Source: UMGS1696 sp963642885
GTDB lineage: Bacteria > Bacillota > Clostridia > Oscillospirales > CAG-272
Length of the DNA stretch: 64,000 nucleotides
NCBI GenBank assembly: GCA_963642885.1
Contig: CAVIJI010000007.1
Coordinates: forward strand, 1 to 64,000
Direction of reading: 5' to 3'
Shown here: positions 21,733 to 30,627 of the stretch, piece after piece
Numbering within the stretch: position 1 is the stretch's first letter
How the letters are laid out: each line of letters starts with the position of its first letter
Program-made: the position numbers and the translations under genes
Notes under the pieces: model-generated
Databases searched by the model: none
What the model was told of the DNA's origin: nothing
What the model saw: the letters and a program-made list of their open reading frames with translations, nothing else

Positions 21733-22253
21733 TGTATATAAACATTTATTACCGAAGAAAAGGAGGACAACAATGCCTACATTTAACCAGCTCGTTAAGC
21801 AGGGCAGAACCGACAAGACCTACAAGTCAAAGGCTCCGGTACTTCAGCAGGGCTTCAACAACCTCAAGAACCGTCCTACAGATCAGAGCTCTCCCCAGAA
21901 GCGCGGCGTATGCACAAAGGTTACAACAATGGGCCCGAAAAAGCCTAACTCGGCTCTTCGTAAGATCGCCAGAGTAAGACTTACAAACGGTATGGAAGCT
22001 ACGACTTACATTCCCGGTATCGGCCATAACCTTCAGGAACACTCCGTAGTGCTCATCCGCGGCGGAAGAGTTCGTGACCTTCCCGGTGTACGTTACCACA
22101 TCATTCGCGGTACACTCGATGCACAGGGTGTAGCAAACCGTAAGCAGAGCCGTTCAAAGTACGGTGCAAAGCGTCCGAAGAAATAATCGGACAAATCTCG
22201 ATAAGACGTTTGTGTATTGTCCCATATAAGTAATAAATGTTTATATGACCGAC
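21733..22253. repeat. Inverted repeat flanking rpsL
   Basis: A 16-base sequence at about 21735-21750 (TATAAACATTTATTAC) recurs in reverse complement at about 22230-22245. Short CGACTTTC and CATACGG words also appear near both copies. It brackets rpsL exactly; a role in message structure is speculative. Confidence 0.45.
21773..22186 (+). CDS. rpsL: Small ribosomal subunit protein uS12
   Basis: A 137-residue decoding-centre protein with the usual PKKPNSALRK loop and a KYGAKRPKK end. In the second streptomycin-critical loop, the residue that is Lys in most bacteria (E. coli Lys87, B. subtilis Lys101) is Arg here: GGRVRDLPGVRYH. The ATG at 21773 has AAGGAGG at the right distance. It is the first gene of a str operon, rpsL-rpsG-fusA-tuf, in standard order. 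Confidence 0.96.
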   Translation: MPTFNQLVKQGRTDKTYKSKAPVLQQGFNNLKNRPTDQSSPQKRGVCTKVTTMGPKKPNSALRKIARVRLTNGMEATTYIPGIGHNLQEHSVVLIRGGRVRDLPGVRYHIIRGTLDAQGVANRKQSRSKYGAKRPKK

Positions 22254-22322
22254 TTTCACATACGGAAGTATATCTTTCGAGTACCTATGAATTCATATTT
22301 TTAATGAAGGAGGGAAGTTACA

Positions 22323-22793
22323 GTGTCAAGAAGAGGTCAGATATCTAAAAGAGACGTTCTTCCGGATCCGCTTTACAATTCAAAGCTCGTAACAAAGCTT
22401 ATCAATAATGTAATGTATGACGGTAAGAAGGGTGTTGCTCAGAAGATCGTATACGACGCATTCGCAGAGGTTGAAGAAAAGCTCGGTCAGAACCCGCTTG
22501 AAGCTTTCCAGGAAGCTCTTGAGAACGTTATGCCCGTTCTCGAAGTTAAGGCTCGCCGTGTAGGCGGTTCCAACTATCAGGTTCCTATGGAAGTAAGACC
22601 CGAACGCCGTCAGACTCTCGGTCTCCGTTGGCTTGTCGGTTACTCAAGAACCAGAAGCGAACGTACAATGAGCGCTCGTCTCGCAGCTGAAATCATCGAT
22701 GCGAAGAATTCTACAGGCGGAGCTTTCAAGAAGAAAGAAGAAACCCATAGAATGGCAGACGCTAACAAGGCATTCGCACATTTCAAGTATTAA
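22323..22793 (+). CDS. rpsG: Small ribosomal subunit protein uS7
   Basis: A 156-residue primary 16S rRNA-binding protein that nucleates the 30S head. It begins SRRGQISKRDVLPDPLYNS and has the VGGSNYQVPMEVRPERR motif, at normal length. It starts with GTG at 22323, preceded by AAGGAGGGAAG. Second gene of the str operon. Confidence 0.96.
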   Translation: MSRRGQISKRDVLPDPLYNSKLVTKLINNVMYDGKKGVAQKIVYDAFAEVEEKLGQNPLEAFQEALENVMPVLEVKARRVGGSNYQVPMEVRPERRQTLGLRWLVGYSRTRSERTMSARLAAEIIDAKNSTGGAFKKKEETHRMADANKAFAHFKY

Positions 22794-22886
22794 TTTTTAC
22801 CCCCGTTTATATGCGGCACGGGGAATTGCCTGTGCACCGACAGCGTAATTAAGCTATAGCTTTATTTGAAGGAGAATAATCAGAAT

Positions 22887-24956
22887 ATGCCAAGGGAATA
22901 TTCACTTGAGCGTACCAGAAATATCGGTATCATGGCTCACATCGATGCCGGTAAGACAACTACAACGGAGCGCATACTGTTCTACACCGGAAAAACTCAT
23001 AAAATCGGCGAGACTCATGAGGGTACAGCCGTTATGGACTTCATGGAACAGGAACAGGAAAGAGGTATTACAATTACCTCCGCAGCTACAACCTGCTTCT
23101 GGAAAAATACGCGAATCAATATAATCGACACTCCCGGTCACGTTGACTTTACAGTTGAAGTCGAGCGTTCTCTCAGAGTCCTCGACGGATCGGTAACCGT
23201 TTTCTGTGCTAAGGGCGGCGTTGAACCTCAGTCCGAAACAGTTTGGAGACAGGCCAATAAGTACAGTGTTCCGAGAATGGCTTACGTCAACAAAATGGAT
23301 ATCATGGGCGCAAACTTCTATCGCGTAGTTGAACAGATGAGGGAACGTCTCAAAGCCAATGCTGTTCCGATTCAGCTCCCGATCGGTGCCGAAGACACAT
23401 TCCGCGGAATCATCGACCTGATGAACATGGAATCCGATATCTACTACGATGATCTCGGTAAGGATATGAGAGTTGAGCCTATCCCGGCGGATATGCTGGA
23501 TAAGGCTAAGGAATACCATGACGCCATGGTTGAGGCAATAGCCGAAACCGATGAAGAACTTTTCGAAAAGTTCTGCGAAGGCGAAGAAATTTCCGTACCC
23601 GAGCTTAAGAAAGCACTCAGAAAGGCTACTATCGACAACAAGATCGTTCCCGTAATCTGCGGTACTTCCTATAAGAACAAGGGTGTACAGAAGCTTCTCG
23701 ACGCAATCATCGATTACATGCCCGCACCGACGGATATCCCCTCCATTAAGGGTGTTAACCCCGAAACAGGCGAGGAAGAATTCCGTCATTCATCGGATGA
23801 TGAACCGTTCTCCGCTCTCGCATTCAAGATCATGACCGACCCCTATGTCGGAAAGCTCTGCTTCTTCAGAGTATATTCCGGTAAGATAGAGACCGGTATG
23901 ACCGCTTACAACCCCACAAAACGCGCTCGCGAACGTTTCGGTCGTATCCTCCAGATGCACGCCAATGACCGTAAGGACATTGACTGCTGCTATGCAGGTG
24001 ATATCGCAGCCGTAGTAAGCGTTAAAAATACAACAACAGGCGATACGTTCTGTGACGAAAAGGCTCCCATAGTTCTCGAATCCATGGAATTCCCGGAACC
24101 CGTTATCAGAGTCGCTATCGAACCCAAAACAAAAGCAGGCGAAGAGAAGATGGGTATTGCCCTCTCCAAGCTCGCCGAGGAAGACCCGACATTCCGTACC
24201 TACACCGACGGCGACACAGGTCAGACCATCATCGCAGGTATGGGTGAATTACACCTTGAAATTATCGTTGACAGACTTCTTCGTGAATTCAAGGTCGAGG
24301 CTAATGTCGGTCGTCCGCAGGTTGCGTACAAGGAAACCATCCGCAAGTCCGCTACATCCGATCTCAAGTATGCACGTCAGTCCGGCGGTAAAGGTCAGTA
24401 CGGTCACGTTAAGATCGAAATCTCCCCGAACGAACCCGGTGCAGGCTTTGTATTCGAAAATACCGTTGTCGGCGGTGCTATTCCGAAGGAATACATTCCC
24501 GCAGTTGAAGCAGGTATCAAGAGTGCTATGGAATCAGGTGTTCTCGCAGGCTACAACGTAGTTGACGTCAAGGTTAACCTCTTCGACGGTTCTTACCACG
24601 AAGTCGACTCTTCCGAAATGGCGTTCAAGATCGCCGGCTCCATGGCATTCAAGGATGCTATGGCTAAGGCTGATCCCGTACTTACAGAGCCTATTATGAA
24701 GGTTGTTGTTACAACTCCCGAAGAATACATGGGCGATGTTATCGGCGACATCAACACACGCCGCGGTCAGGTTAACTCCATGGAAATGGTTTACGGCGCA
24801 TACCAGATCAATGCATATGTTCCGCTGTCCGAAATGTTCGGTTACTCAACGGCTCTCCGTTCACGTACACAGGGACGCGGCAACTATTCAATGGAACCCG
24901 ATCACTTCGCAGAAGTTCCGAAGAGCATCCGCGAAAAAATCGAAAAGAAAAACTAA
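22887..24956 (+). CDS. fusA: Elongation factor G
   Basis: A 689-residue translocation GTPase. The G domain holds AHIDAGKTTTTERILF (P-loop), RGITITSAA (switch I), DTPGHVDF and NKMD. Domains III-V follow at normal spacing. The ATG at 22887 comes 12 bases after AAGGAG; a TTG further upstream falls before that site. Third gene of the str operon; sense codons are strongly biased, as expected of high expression. Confidence 0.96.
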   Translation: MPREYSLERTRNIGIMAHIDAGKTTTTERILFYTGKTHKIGETHEGTAVMDFMEQEQERGITITSAATTCFWKNTRINIIDTPGHVDFTVEVERSLRVLDGSVTVFCAKGGVEPQSETVWRQANKYSVPRMAYVNKMDIMGANFYRVVEQMRERLKANAVPIQLPIGAEDTFRGIIDLMNMESDIYYDDLGKDMRVEPIPADMLDKAKEYHDAMVEAIAETDEELFEKFCEGEEISVPELKKALRKATIDNKIVPVICGTSYKNKGVQKLLDAIIDYMPAPTDIPSIKGVNPETGEEEFRHSSDDEPFSALAFKIMTDPYVGKLCFFRVYSGKIETGMTAYNPTKRARERFGRILQMHANDRKDIDCCYAGDIAAVVSVKNTTTGDTFCDEKAPIVLESMEFPEPVIRVAIEPKTKAGEEKMGIALSKLAEEDPTFRTYTDGDTGQTIIAGMGELHLEIIVDRLLREFKVEANVGRPQVAYKETIRKSATSDLKYARQSGGKGQYGHVKIEISPNEPGAGFVFENTVVGGAIPKEYIPAVEAGIKSAMESGVLAGYNVVDVKVNLFDGSYHEVDSSEMAFKIAGSMAFKDAMAKADPVLTEPIMKVVVTTPEEYMGDVIGDINTRRGQVNSMEMVYGAYQINAYVPLSEMFGYSTALRSRTQGRGNYSMEPDHFAEVPKSIREKIEKKN

Positions 24957-24992
24957 TCAATATATTAAAATTATTTTAGGAGGATTATTCCA

Positions 24993-26198
24993 ATGGCAAA
25001 GGCACATTTTGAGCGTACCAAGCCCCATGTAAATATTGGTACCATCGGTCACGTTGACCACGGCAAGACAACTCTTACCGCTGCTATCACAAAGGTTCTT
25101 TCTCTCGGTAATGGCAATATCGAATTCCTCGCTTACGACCAGATCGATAACGCTCCCGAAGAAAAAGCTCGTGGTATTACAATCAATACCAGACACGTTG
25201 AATACGAAACAGCTACCAGACACTATGCTCACGTTGACTGCCCCGGCCACGCTGACTATGTTAAGAACATGATCACCGGTGCCGCACAGATGGACGGCGC
25301 TATCCTCGTTGTTGCTGCTTCCGACGGTCCTATGCAGCAGACTCGTGAACACATCCTTCTTGCTCGTCAGGTTGGCGTTCCCGCTATCGTTGTATACATG
25401 AACAAGACAGACCTTGTTGACGATGAAGAACTTCTCGACCTCGTTGAAATGGAAATCCGTGAACTCCTTTCCGAGTATGACTTCCCGGGCGACGATATTC
25501 CGATCATCCGCGGTTCTGCTCGTGTAGCTCTCGAATCCGCTTCCACAGATCCCGACGCTCCCGAATATGCTTCCATCCACGAACTTATGGATGCTGTTGA
25601 CTCCTACATTCCTACTCCCGACCGTAAGGCTGACCAGCCCTTCCTTATGCCTGTTGAAGACGTATTCTCCATCACAGGTCGTGGTACAGTTGCTACAGGT
25701 AGAGTAGAACGTGGTACAGTTAAGATGTCCGATACAGTTGAAATCGTTGGTCTTTCCGAAGAAAAGAAGTCCACAGTTATCACAGGTATCGAAATGTTCC
25801 GTAAACTTCTTGATTCCGCTGAAGCAGGCGATAACGTTGGTCTTCTTCTCCGTGGTATCGACAAGAAGGGTATTGAAAGAGGACAGGTTCTCTGCAAGCC
25901 CGGCACAATTCATCCCCACACAAAGTTTGTAGGTCAGGTTTACGTTCTTACCGAAAAAGAAGGTGGCCGTCAGAAGCCCTTCTTCTCCGGTTACAGACCG
26001 CAGTTCTATTTCAGAACAACTGACGTTACCGGTACAATCTCCCTTCCCGAAGGAACAGATATGTGCCGTCCCGGCGATAACGTTGATATGACAGTTGAAC
26101 TTATCACACCTATCGCTATTGAAAAGGGTCTTCGTTTTGCTATCCGTGAAGGCGGCAGAACAGTTGGTTCCGGCGTTGTTATCGAAATCGATGGCTAA
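24993..26198 (+). CDS. tuf: Elongation factor Tu
   Basis: A 401-residue GTPase that delivers aminoacyl-tRNA. GHVDHGKTTL, DCPGHADY and NKTD form the nucleotide site; the C-terminal barrels carry GRVERGTVK and RPQFYFRTTDVTG. Switch I reads ITINTRHVEYET, where most homologues have Ala rather than Arg before the His. AGGAGG precedes the ATG. It closes the str operon and has the most biased codon use in the window. Confidence 0.97.
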   Translation: MAKAHFERTKPHVNIGTIGHVDHGKTTLTAAITKVLSLGNGNIEFLAYDQIDNAPEEKARGITINTRHVEYETATRHYAHVDCPGHADYVKNMITGAAQMDGAILVVAASDGPMQQTREHILLARQVGVPAIVVYMNKTDLVDDEELLDLVEMEIRELLSEYDFPGDDIPIIRGSARVALESASTDPDAPEYASIHELMDAVDSYIPTPDRKADQPFLMPVEDVFSITGRGTVATGRVERGTVKMSDTVEIVGLSEEKKSTVITGIEMFRKLLDSAEAGDNVGLLLRGIDKKGIERGQVLCKPGTIHPHTKFVGQVYVLTEKEGGRQKPFFSGYRPQFYFRTTDVTGTISLPEGTDMCRPGDNVDMTVELITPIAIEKGLRFAIREGGRTVGSGVVIEIDG

Positions 26199-26210
26199 TA
26201 GCTGATTTTT

Positions 26211-26246
26211 CAAGACTGGCTGAGCTTCACTGCTCTGTCAGTCTTG
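26211..26246 (+). terminator. str operon terminator
   Basis: CAAGACTG pairs with CAGTCTTG around an inner GAGC/GCTC stem, followed by TTCTTT. Confidence 0.75.
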
Positions 26247-26274
26247 TTCTTTGTTCGCAATAACCTCAGTAAAA

Positions 26275-26402
26275 ATTCGGGAAACGGTGAAATTCCTTAC
26301 CGGCGGTGATCGGCAGCTTACCGAAAGTCCGCGAACGTTACCATGTAACGCCGAACAGGTGAAACTCCTGTACCGACGGTTAAAGTCCGGATGTGAGAAG
26401 AA
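26275..26402 (+). ncRNA. FMN riboswitch (RFN element)
   Basis: The conserved blocks are present in order: GGTGAAATTCCTTACCGG, CGGTGAT, AAAGTCCGCGA, the second GGTGAAACTCCTGTACCGAC, GGTTAAAGTCCGGATG and GAGAAG. It controls ribU: FMN binding should favour the terminator just downstream. Confidence 0.96.
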
Positions 26403-26417
26403 ATAGCGTTTTTACGC

Positions 26418-26457
26418 ATTCCCGTCATTTTACTTATCGTAACATGACGGGAATTTT
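26418..26457 (+). terminator. Regulated terminator of the FMN riboswitch
   Basis: ATTCCCGTCAT (26418-26428) pairs perfectly with ATGACGGGAAT (26444-26454), then T. It stands between the aptamer and ribU and is the off switch. Confidence 0.85.
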
Positions 26458-26512
26458 ACTTCTCCCGATAACAATACATATATTTTCATATTATTTTATA
26501 GGGAGCTTTACT

Positions 26513-27229
26513 ATGTCAAAAACCACATACAAATCCAATAAAACAAAAACAATCGTTGCCGTCGGTCTTTTTTCCGCATTCGCTTATGTTTGCTGCGTAC
26601 TCTTTCACTTTAAGGCATCCTTCCTCTCTTTTGATCTGAAGGATGCGGTAATGACTGTCGGCGCAATGCTCTTCGGCCCCGTTTACGGCTTCGCGATGTC
26701 ACTTATAGTCGGTTTTATCGAATTTCTGACTATCAGCTCTACGGGTATTTACGGATTTATTATGAACGTCCTGTCAAGTACAGTATTTGTTTGTGCAGGC
26801 AGCTTCATTTATTCACGTAAAAGAACAATGTCGGGCGCGCTTATCGGCATGATTGTTTCGGTTGTTTCCATGACAGCCGTAATGATGGGGGCTAACCTCA
26901 TTATCACACCGTTTTATATGGGCGTTTCCGCCGCCGATGTAGCCGCTATGATTCCGACATTGCTTCTGCCGTTCAATCTGACTAAAGGAATTTTCAACGC
27001 GGCTATTGTTTTCCTTATTTACAAACCTATATCTCAATCGATACGCCTTGCGGGATTTGTCAGCACTTCTACCGATTCCGCCGCAATAGGCGTCATTCCG
27101 AATAATAACGAAAATAAAAAGAAACTGCCGTCCTCATACGTAATCACACTGTGCATTGCGATAATAGTAGCGGTGCTCGCGCTTGTTTACTTCTTTGTAA
27201 AGCTCGGCGGTTCCTTCACAATAAAATAA
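26513..27229 (+). CDS. ribU: Riboflavin ECF transporter substrate-binding subunit
   Basis: A 238-residue membrane protein with about six hydrophobic segments. FHFKASFLSFDLKDA followed by AMLFGPVYGF is the RibU signature that lines the riboflavin pocket. It should work with the shared ECF module (EcfA, EcfA', EcfT), not encoded here. The FMN riboswitch directly upstream makes riboflavin the near-certain substrate. The ATG at 26513 has GGGAGC upstream; upstream in-frame starts lie inside the riboswitch and are rejected. A soluble Asn/Lys-rich loop separates the last segment from the rest. Confidence 0.93.
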   Translation: MSKTTYKSNKTKTIVAVGLFSAFAYVCCVLFHFKASFLSFDLKDAVMTVGAMLFGPVYGFAMSLIVGFIEFLTISSTGIYGFIMNVLSSTVFVCAGSFIYSRKRTMSGALIGMIVSVVSMTAVMMGANLIITPFYMGVSAADVAAMIPTLLLPFNLTKGIFNAAIVFLIYKPISQSIRLAGFVSTSTDSAAIGVIPNNNENKKKLPSSYVITLCIAIIVAVLALVYFFVKLGGSFTIK

Positions 27230-27339
27230 CTGTTCGATTTACGCCTTCTTTTGTCCGAAAGCATTATAATTTGAACTATTAGAACAATAATGCATGACCG
27301 CTTTGACTTTATCTCGGTAATTTTTATCACATTTTTATG

Positions 27340-27368
27340 TTGATTAAAGCGGGCTTATATGATATAAT
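27340..27368 (+). promoter_or_regulatory. metK promoter
   Basis: TTGATT at 27340-27345, 17-base spacer, TATAAT at 27363-27368, about 25 bases before the SAM riboswitch. Confidence 0.75.
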
Positions 27369-27392
27369 ACTTGATGCCGAAATTTAATAACT

Positions 27393-27480
27393 TATCAAGA
27401 GTGGCTGAGAGACTGGCTCTGTGACGCCCGGCAACCTATCTTCTTCGGACAAGGTGCCAATTCCTGACAGATGAGTAATT
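27393..27480 (+). ncRNA. SAM-I riboswitch (S-box)
   Basis: The core words of the SAM-I aptamer are present in order: TTATCAAGAG, GACTGGC, CCCGGCAACC, AAGGTGCCAATTCCTG and AGATGAG. Located between a promoter and metK, whose product makes SAM, so it gives end-product feedback. Confidence 0.95.
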
Positions 27481-27492
27481 CTGTGTATGACA

Positions 27493-27528
27493 ATGTTCTC
27501 ATTCTGCCGAGGAATGAGAACATTTTTT
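27493..27528 (+). terminator. Regulated terminator of the SAM-I riboswitch
   Basis: ATGTTCTCATTC (27493-27504) pairs perfectly with GAATGAGAACAT (27512-27523), then six T. With SAM bound, transcription should stop here. Confidence 0.9.
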
Positions 27529-27585
27529 ATTTGAGTCCTGTTGTCATCTCCTATCTGCCGCCAAATATGATACCGAAAGGATACT

Positions 27586-28767
27586 ATGAAAAGACTTTTT
27601 ACTTCCGAATCCGTAACCGAAGGACATCCCGACAAAATCTGCGACCAGATTTCCGACCGAATTCTCGATGAAATGCTGAAAAACGACCCTATGTCACGTG
27701 TTGCATGCGAGACCTGCTGTACGACCGGTCTTGTAATGGTTATGGGTGAAATCACAACCAACAGCTATGTCGATATTCAGTCCATTGTTCGCAATACCGT
27801 ACTCAATATCGGTTATGACCGTGCTAAATACGGCTTCGACGGCTCTACCTGCGCCGTCATTAACTCGATTCACGAGCAGTCACCCGATATCGCACTCGGC
27901 GTCGACAACTCCCTTGAATCAAAGGAAGGAATCGAAGCGGACGAGTTCAGCACAGGTGCAGGCGACCAGGGCTTAATGTTCGGCTATGCCTGCGACGAAA
28001 CTCCGGAACTGATGCCCCTTCCGATTTCACTCGCACACAAGATGGCGAAAAGACTTACGGACGTTCGCAAAAACGGAACCTTATCATACCTCAGACCGGA
28101 CGGAAAGACTCAGGTAACGGTCGAATATGACAACAACAAGCCTATACGTATAGACACCATCGTTGTTTCAAGCCAGCACGACCCCGATGTTTCGCTCGAT
28201 AAGATACGCGATGATATCATTCACGAGGTTATCTACCCTACACTTCCCGAGGATATGCTCGATGACGACACGAAAATTTACGTAAATCCTACGGGAAGAT
28301 TCGTAATCGGCGGCCCTATGGGAGACAGCGGACTTACGGGAAGAAAAATCATCGTCGATACATACGGTGGTTACTCACGTCACGGCGGCGGCGCGTTCTC
28401 CGGTAAAGACCCGACAAAGGTTGACAGAAGCGCATCGTATATGGCTCGTTATATCGCGAAAAATGTGGTAGCGTCGGGCATCGCCAATCGCTGCGAGGTT
28501 CAGATTGCTTATGCTATCGGCGTAGCTCACCCCGTATCCGTTCTTCTCGACACATTCGGCACGGGTAAGGTTGATGACTCGGTTCTCGCCGATTTCGTTC
28601 GTGAAAAAATCGATATGCGCCCTGCGGCTATAATCAAGCGCTTTGATCTTCGCAGACCTATTTACGGTGATCTGGCAGCATACGGTCACATGGGCCGTGA
28701 AGACCTGAATGTTCCGTGGGAAGCACGCGATTTCGCAGAGGAAATTAAAACCGCATTTAACTTCTAA
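27586..28767 (+). CDS. metK: S-adenosylmethionine synthetase
   Basis: A 393-residue enzyme that makes S-adenosylmethionine from ATP and methionine. SVTEGHPDKICDQISD, GAGDQGLMFGYA (about residue 124) and GGGAFSGKDPTKVDRSA are the family motifs, and the length is normal. It starts at the ATG after GAAAGGA. Control is by the upstream SAM-I riboswitch, and a strong terminator ends it. Confidence 0.97.
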   Translation: MKRLFTSESVTEGHPDKICDQISDRILDEMLKNDPMSRVACETCCTTGLVMVMGEITTNSYVDIQSIVRNTVLNIGYDRAKYGFDGSTCAVINSIHEQSPDIALGVDNSLESKEGIEADEFSTGAGDQGLMFGYACDETPELMPLPISLAHKMAKRLTDVRKNGTLSYLRPDGKTQVTVEYDNNKPIRIDTIVVSSQHDPDVSLDKIRDDIIHEVIYPTLPEDMLDDDTKIYVNPTGRFVIGGPMGDSGLTGRKIIVDTYGGYSRHGGGAFSGKDPTKVDRSASYMARYIAKNVVASGIANRCEVQIAYAIGVAHPVSVLLDTFGTGKVDDSVLADFVREKIDMRPAAIIKRFDLRRPIYGDLAAYGHMGREDLNVPWEARDFAEEIKTAFNF

Positions 28768-28795
28768 TCGGCCCGACATATAATTTATATACTTC

Positions 28796-28830
28796 AAACG
28801 TGATTTTTACATACAAAAATCACGTTTTCT
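28796..28830 (+). terminator. metK terminator
   Basis: AAACGTGATTTTT (28796-28808) pairs with AAAAATCACGTTT (28815-28827), then T. Confidence 0.85.
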
Positions 28831-28837
28831 ATTGACA

Positions 28838-28847
28838 NNNNNNNNNN
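28838..28847. other. Assembly gap (ten N)
   Basis: Exactly ten N, the fixed filler of a scaffold join. A TTGACA ends one base before it, so a promoter -35 box may have been cut off. Order and orientation of the two sides are not proven. Confidence 0.95.
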
Positions 28848-28983
28848 GCACATAACTATTTTTGTAGTCTTTTTCTAATGTGCGTTATGACAGTTAAATA
28901 TGATATTATAAGTCTCCGAAAATAGTTGGAGAGCGTCTCTGATCGGATTTTGAAATCGACGTCTCCACGCAGAAAGGATTTTT

Positions 28984-30483
28984 ATGAAAAAGTTAACCGC
29001 ATTATCCCTGGCATTAATCCTGCTCGCATTGTCCGTTGTATCGTGTTCGGATTCCACATCGAACAGCGATGCGGAAAGCGACACCGCCGCACAGGAAACA
29101 GTCGTTTCCGCATCGGCTGATACGGAGGCCGAAACCGAGGAAGCCGAGCCAACCGTTACAGACATAGTAAAGGAAAAATACGGATCATACGATTATGAAG
29201 GATACGAATATAAAGTTCTCGCTCCCGCTCCCGGCTCACACATGTACGGTGAGGTCGGCGCGGATGTAAACGAGGTATGGGTTGAGGAGGCTGACGGAAC
29301 ACCTCTCAACGATGCGTTGTTCAACCGTAATCTCGCTACCGAGGATTTAATCAACATTACCGTTACTCCTATCTACAACAGCAGCGGAGACATAGCAACC
29401 ACGGTTAAGAACGATATCACCGCAGGCGCTACCGAATACGACACGGTTTTGAACGGTATGTCCACAATAGGCTCGCAGGCACAAAACGGTATGTACCTGA
29501 ATCTCATGAACTATCTCGACACGACAAACTCGTGGTGGGATAAAAATATCGTCGACACATTCACTCTGTTTAAATCCAAATTATACTGGATAAGCGGCGA
29601 CATAAACGTATTCGATGACTTTGCCGTTGAAGTTCTCTTTACCAACAAGTCCATACTCGAGCAAAACGGCTTTGAAATCCCTTATCAGGATGTAATCGAA
29701 GGTAAATGGACCATTGAAAAAATGTACCAGCTCTGCAGTGCGTGCGAACGTGACCTGAACGGTGATGGGGAAATGGTAGTCGGCGAGGACGTTATAGGCC
29801 ATGTCGAAGGAAACGACCACGTTAAGCACTGGATATACGCTATGGGTGAGAAATCGCTCGATATCGACAGCGAAGGCAACCTTGTAATCAATCTGCTTAA
29901 CGAAAGTCAGATTAACGCCGTAGATGTTCTTTACAACTACATGGTTGAAAAACAGATGACATACACCGCATCATGGACGGAATTCTTCAAGGGTGACATT
30001 CTGTTCTGCGGAAACATGCTCGGCCCGATAAACTCGCTTCGTGACATGGAAGACGACTTCGGTGTACTTCCCATGGCAAAGAGAAACGAAGAACAGGAAA
30101 ACTACGGCAACTACGTATCAAACGGCTGGACAACAGCCTACGCTATTCCCATGACGAACCCCGATCCCACAAGAACAGGTATTATTCTCGAGGTTCTCTG
30201 CGGATTCTCAACCGATACACTCCGTTCTGCACTCTATGACGTACTTTTCGCAGCTAAGCTCGTACGTGACAACGACTCCGTTGAAATGCTCAACATAATT
30301 TTCGATACCAAGTCATATGACTGGGCGGTAGACTTCTCATGGGGCGGAACATTCGGAAGCTCATACAACAGCGTATATAACAAGAAAGAAAACAGCTATG
30401 TATCCACGGTAAACAAGACATTGAAGGCCGCTACAAAATCTCTCGATAAGGTTATCACGGCATTCTCCGAACTGGAATACTGA
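28984..30483 (+). CDS. Extracellular solute-binding-type lipoprotein, paralogue 5
   Basis: A 499-residue lipoprotein (lipid Cys21) with the same plan as the array at 5672-12360: acidic linker, YEGYEYKVLAPAP strand, EVWVEEADGTPLNDALFNRNLATE, then an EF-hand-like DLNGDGEMVVGED loop after an EGKWTIEKM segment. It belongs to a third subgroup with less similarity to the other four. No permease or ATPase is adjacent. GAAAGGA precedes the ATG. The promoter is unclear because an assembly gap lies 137 bases upstream. Confidence 0.75.
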   Translation: MKKLTALSLALILLALSVVSCSDSTSNSDAESDTAAQETVVSASADTEAETEEAEPTVTDIVKEKYGSYDYEGYEYKVLAPAPGSHMYGEVGADVNEVWVEEADGTPLNDALFNRNLATEDLINITVTPIYNSSGDIATTVKNDITAGATEYDTVLNGMSTIGSQAQNGMYLNLMNYLDTTNSWWDKNIVDTFTLFKSKLYWISGDINVFDDFAVEVLFTNKSILEQNGFEIPYQDVIEGKWTIEKMYQLCSACERDLNGDGEMVVGEDVIGHVEGNDHVKHWIYAMGEKSLDIDSEGNLVINLLNESQINAVDVLYNYMVEKQMTYTASWTEFFKGDILFCGNMLGPINSLRDMEDDFGVLPMAKRNEEQENYGNYVSNGWTTAYAIPMTNPDPTRTGIILEVLCGFSTDTLRSALYDVLFAAKLVRDNDSVEMLNIIFDTKSYDWAVDFSWGGTFGSSYNSVYNKKENSYVSTVNKTLKAATKSLDKVITAFSELEY

Positions 30484-30505
30484 TACAATCTGTTAGGCTG
30501 TAAAT

Positions 30506-30560
30506 ACTGCCGTCCGTTAAACACGGTCATCCGTGTTTGAAGGGCGGCAGTGTTTTATTT
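30506..30560 (+). terminator. Terminator after paralogue 5
   Basis: ACTGCCGTCC pairs with GGGCGGCAGT around an inner AACACGG/CCGTGTT stem, then a T-rich run. Its T-run overlaps the -35 box of the next promoter. Confidence 0.85.
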
Positions 30561-30587
30561 GACTTTTCGCCCCTTTTGCGGTATAAT
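30559..30587 (+). promoter_or_regulatory. recD2 promoter
   Basis: TTGACT at 30559-30564, 17-base spacer, TATAAT at 30582-30587. The -35 box uses the last T of the preceding terminator. Confidence 0.8.
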
Positions 30588-30627
30588 AAATAGACTTAAG
30601 GATGCGAGAAGGAGGGCGGAAAGAGCT

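Noticed and set aside
22902..23789. 295-residue minus-strand frame over fusA
   Set aside because: Antisense to EF-G with no independent signals.
24957..26213. 418-residue minus-strand frame over tuf
   Set aside because: Antisense to EF-Tu; the open frame results from strong codon bias.
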